DNA of 64,000 bases from Gordonia insulae (lineage in GTDB: Bacteria > Actinomycetota > Actinomycetes > Mycobacteriales > Mycobacteriaceae), in assembly GCF_003855095.1 (NCBI RefSeq), contig NZ_CP033972.1, positions 2,852,001 to 2,916,000 on the forward strand, in the 5' to 3' direction. Position numbers and translations under genes: made by a program. Below the pieces are notes generated by a model. That model did no database searches and had not been told where the DNA came from. It saw only the letters and a list, made by a program, of their open reading frames with translations. Within the stretch, counting starts at the first letter, position 1. Each line of letters begins with the position of its first letter. Below are positions 62,785 to 64,000 of this stretch, piece by piece.

Positions 62785-63906
62785 TCAGTCCGCCGCCGTG
62801 GCCCCGACCGGATCGGTGTAGATCACGCTGAGTGCGACGACCACCGCCGCACTCTCCTGGACCCGAATACCGAAGCGGGACGGCGCGATCTCGAGCGGGC
62901 GCCGATTGTTGGTCGCGGCGTCGAAGGCGGCCTGCACCGGTGCGAGTCCGTCGGGATGTGCGGCGAACGCGTCGCCGGCCACCACGACCGCGTCCGGGTT
63001 GATCACATCGCGCAGCAGGGCGACCGTCGCACCGAGGACCTCGGCACGCTCGTCGGCGATCACCGAGGCGTTCTCCGCGACCCCCAGCCGTTGCGCGGCG
63101 CGGCGCGCCGCCGAACTCCCGATCACCTCCTGTAGCCGGGCACGGCCGCCGGGCGCGAGTTCCGGCGCGACAACGGGGAGGTGCGCGATGGAACCGGCTC
63201 CCCGTAACGGCATGTGCACCTTGCCGTCGATCGACATCGCCATACCGACGGTCTCGCGTGCATAGAAGAACAGGCCGGTGCCGTCGAACTCCCGCGGATA
63301 GGTCAGCAGCAGTTCGGCCGCCGCCATCGCCTGCACGTGCTCGCACACCGAGACGGGCACGCCGAGTTCTGCGGCCACCATCTTCCCCACCGGGACCCGC
63401 TGCCACCCGAGGACCGGGTGATCGATGATGCCGGTGGCCGCGTCGACGATCCCGCCGGACGCGACACCCGCCCACAACAGCCTCCGTCCACTGAAACGTG
63501 CTGCCAGTTCCCGCAATTGGATGCAGAGGTCGCCGACCTCCGCCGAATCACGGGGCGTCCGGACGGCGTGGCTGTAGAGCGTCCGGCCGCCGAGGTCGGC
63601 GATGGCGAGCAACGTCCTTCGCGCGCCGATGTGCATGCCGGCGACGCACAGCTTGTCGCGGTCGAGGGTCAAGGGGTTCTTCGGCCGGCCGATACCACCG
63701 GGATCGACGAGGTCGGGACGTTCGACGACGAGTCCGAGCCGGGAGAGCGCGGTGACCTGACGGTTGATGGTCGCGGGTGACAACGTGGTCGCGGTCGAGA
63801 GATGGTCGCGGGTCACCGGGCCGTTGACCCGGATGGCCTGGAGCACCGAGGCCGCGGGAAGAGATCCCACCTGCAGTGCCGCGGGGACGACTCCGGTGGG
63901 CGACAT
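62785..63906 (-). CDS. ROK-family transcriptional regulator with degenerate kinase motifs
   Basis: The 373-residue protein begins with a winged helix-turn-helix (about residues 15-65) with NGPVTRDHLSTATTLSPATI and NRQVTALSRLGLVVERPDLV, then a ROK domain (about 80-360) with CVAGMHIGARRTLLAIADLG and VWAGVASGGIVDAATGIIDH, the latter as LLWAGVASGGIVDAATG. The ROK zinc motif CxCGxxGC is missing (PELAPGGRARL), and the GxiGHi motif reads GSIAHL, so sugar-kinase activity is unlikely. It probably senses a sugar to regulate the divergent gene at 63949. An inverted repeat lies between. Confidence 0.87.
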   Translation of the reverse strand: MSPTGVVPAALQVGSLPAASVLQAIRVNGPVTRDHLSTATTLSPATINRQVTALSRLGLVVERPDLVDPGGIGRPKNPLTLDRDKLCVAGMHIGARRTLLAIADLGGRTLYSHAVRTPRDSAEVGDLCIQLRELAARFSGRRLLWAGVASGGIVDAATGIIDHPVLGWQRVPVGKMVAAELGVPVSVCEHVQAMAAAELLLTYPREFDGTGLFFYARETVGMAMSIDGKVHMPLRGAGSIAHLPVVAPELAPGGRARLQEVIGSSAARRAAQRLGVAENASVIADERAEVLGATVALLRDVINPDAVVVAGDAFAAHPDGLAPVQAAFDAATNNRRPLEIAPSRFGIRVQESAAVVVALSVIYTDPVGATAAD

Positions 63907-63915
63907 GGAACGAAT

Positions 63916-63939
63916 TTAGCAACCGATCTGCCTCGCTAA
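63916..63939. promoter_or_regulatory. Candidate ROK operator
   Basis: TTAGC (63916-63920) and GCTAA (63935-63939) form an inverted repeat with a 14-base spacer. It lies in the 42-base gap between the ROK gene and a divergent gene, ten bases from each start. ROK regulators such as NagC and Mlc use AT-flanked sites of similar form. Confidence 0.5.
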
Positions 63940-63948
63940 GCTGATCTC

Positions 63949-64000
63949 ATGAGCAGCAGCACGGCACAACCAGGTTCGTCGGGGACGGAGAAGAAGGTCG
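63949..64000 (+). CDS. 5' end of an unidentified gene (17 codons in window)
   Basis: The ATG at 63949 starts MSSSTAQPGSSGTEKKV and continues past the window edge. The serine- and lysine-rich start is a soluble, probably disordered N-terminus and does not identify a family. It is divergent from the ROK regulator, so it may be a sugar transporter or sugar-metabolism gene under its control; only inference. Confidence 0.6.
   Translation, partial: MSSSTAQPGSSGTEKKV

Overview
The window looks like chromosome of a high-GC actinobacterium of the Mycobacteriales, most likely Gordonia or a close relative (Rhodococcus, Dietzia). The genus is inferred from codon use, frequent GTG starts, four-base ATGA/GTGA gene overlaps, a PhoP close to the mycobacterial protein, and dispersed palindromes of the 'GGTCGAGTAGC...TATCGAGACC' kind. 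No plasmid, prophage, insertion sequence, CRISPR array or rRNA was seen. The purine genes (purQ, purS, purC, purB, purD) with ptrB, an EmrB-type exporter, an M18 aminopeptidase and phoPR recall the neighbourhood Rv0757-Rv0800 of Mycobacterium tuberculosis.

Layout. 1-2573: 5' part of clpC and a two-domain VOC protein, both minus. 2662-8811: a translationally coupled choline-to-glycine-betaine operon (BetT-type transporter, betaine aldehyde dehydrogenase, choline oxidase, DUF5996 protein). 8827-17571: small regulator/enzyme modules: TetR with an alpha/beta hydrolase, an ECF sigma factor with a triple-VOC protein, a QorR-like regulator with a quinone-oxidoreductase-like protein, a DUF1772/NmrA pair facing an AraC regulator, and a membrane-anchored beta-propeller-like protein. 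17615-34713: purine genes interspersed with peptidases, glutathione peroxidase, a MarR/MFS efflux pair, a SelW-like protein, two TetR regulators, a CsoR-family/DUF302 pair and a Tat lipoprotein esterase. 34811-41857: LtrA, a two-gene lipid-linked glycosyltransferase operon and a RecQ helicase. 41877-49168: HIT protein, a candidate type II restriction-modification pair, a DUF899 protein, phoPR, a winged-helix protein and a RidA protein. 49606-53394: a 1262-residue HTH-STAND NTPase-WD40 protein. 53474-64000: a small secreted protein, carboxylesterase, formylglycine-generating enzyme, tRNA-Thr beside a threonine exporter gene, a 53-residue ORF with otsA-otsB (trehalose), a zinc metallopeptidase, a transglutaminase-like protein and a ROK regulator divergent from a gene cut by the window edge.

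How the genes work together. Two osmoprotection routes are present: choline uptake and oxidation to glycine betaine, and trehalose synthesis from UDP-glucose and glucose-6-phosphate. Redox control recurs: the QorR-like protein has one cysteine, the CsoR-family repressor has the cysteine pair but lacks the copper-binding histidine, and glutathione peroxidase and SelW-like proteins are nearby. Accessory or poorly described parts are the candidate restriction-modification pair, the STAND-WD40 protein, the sigma/VOC pair and the repeat families. Gene families were assigned from remembered motifs without a database search.
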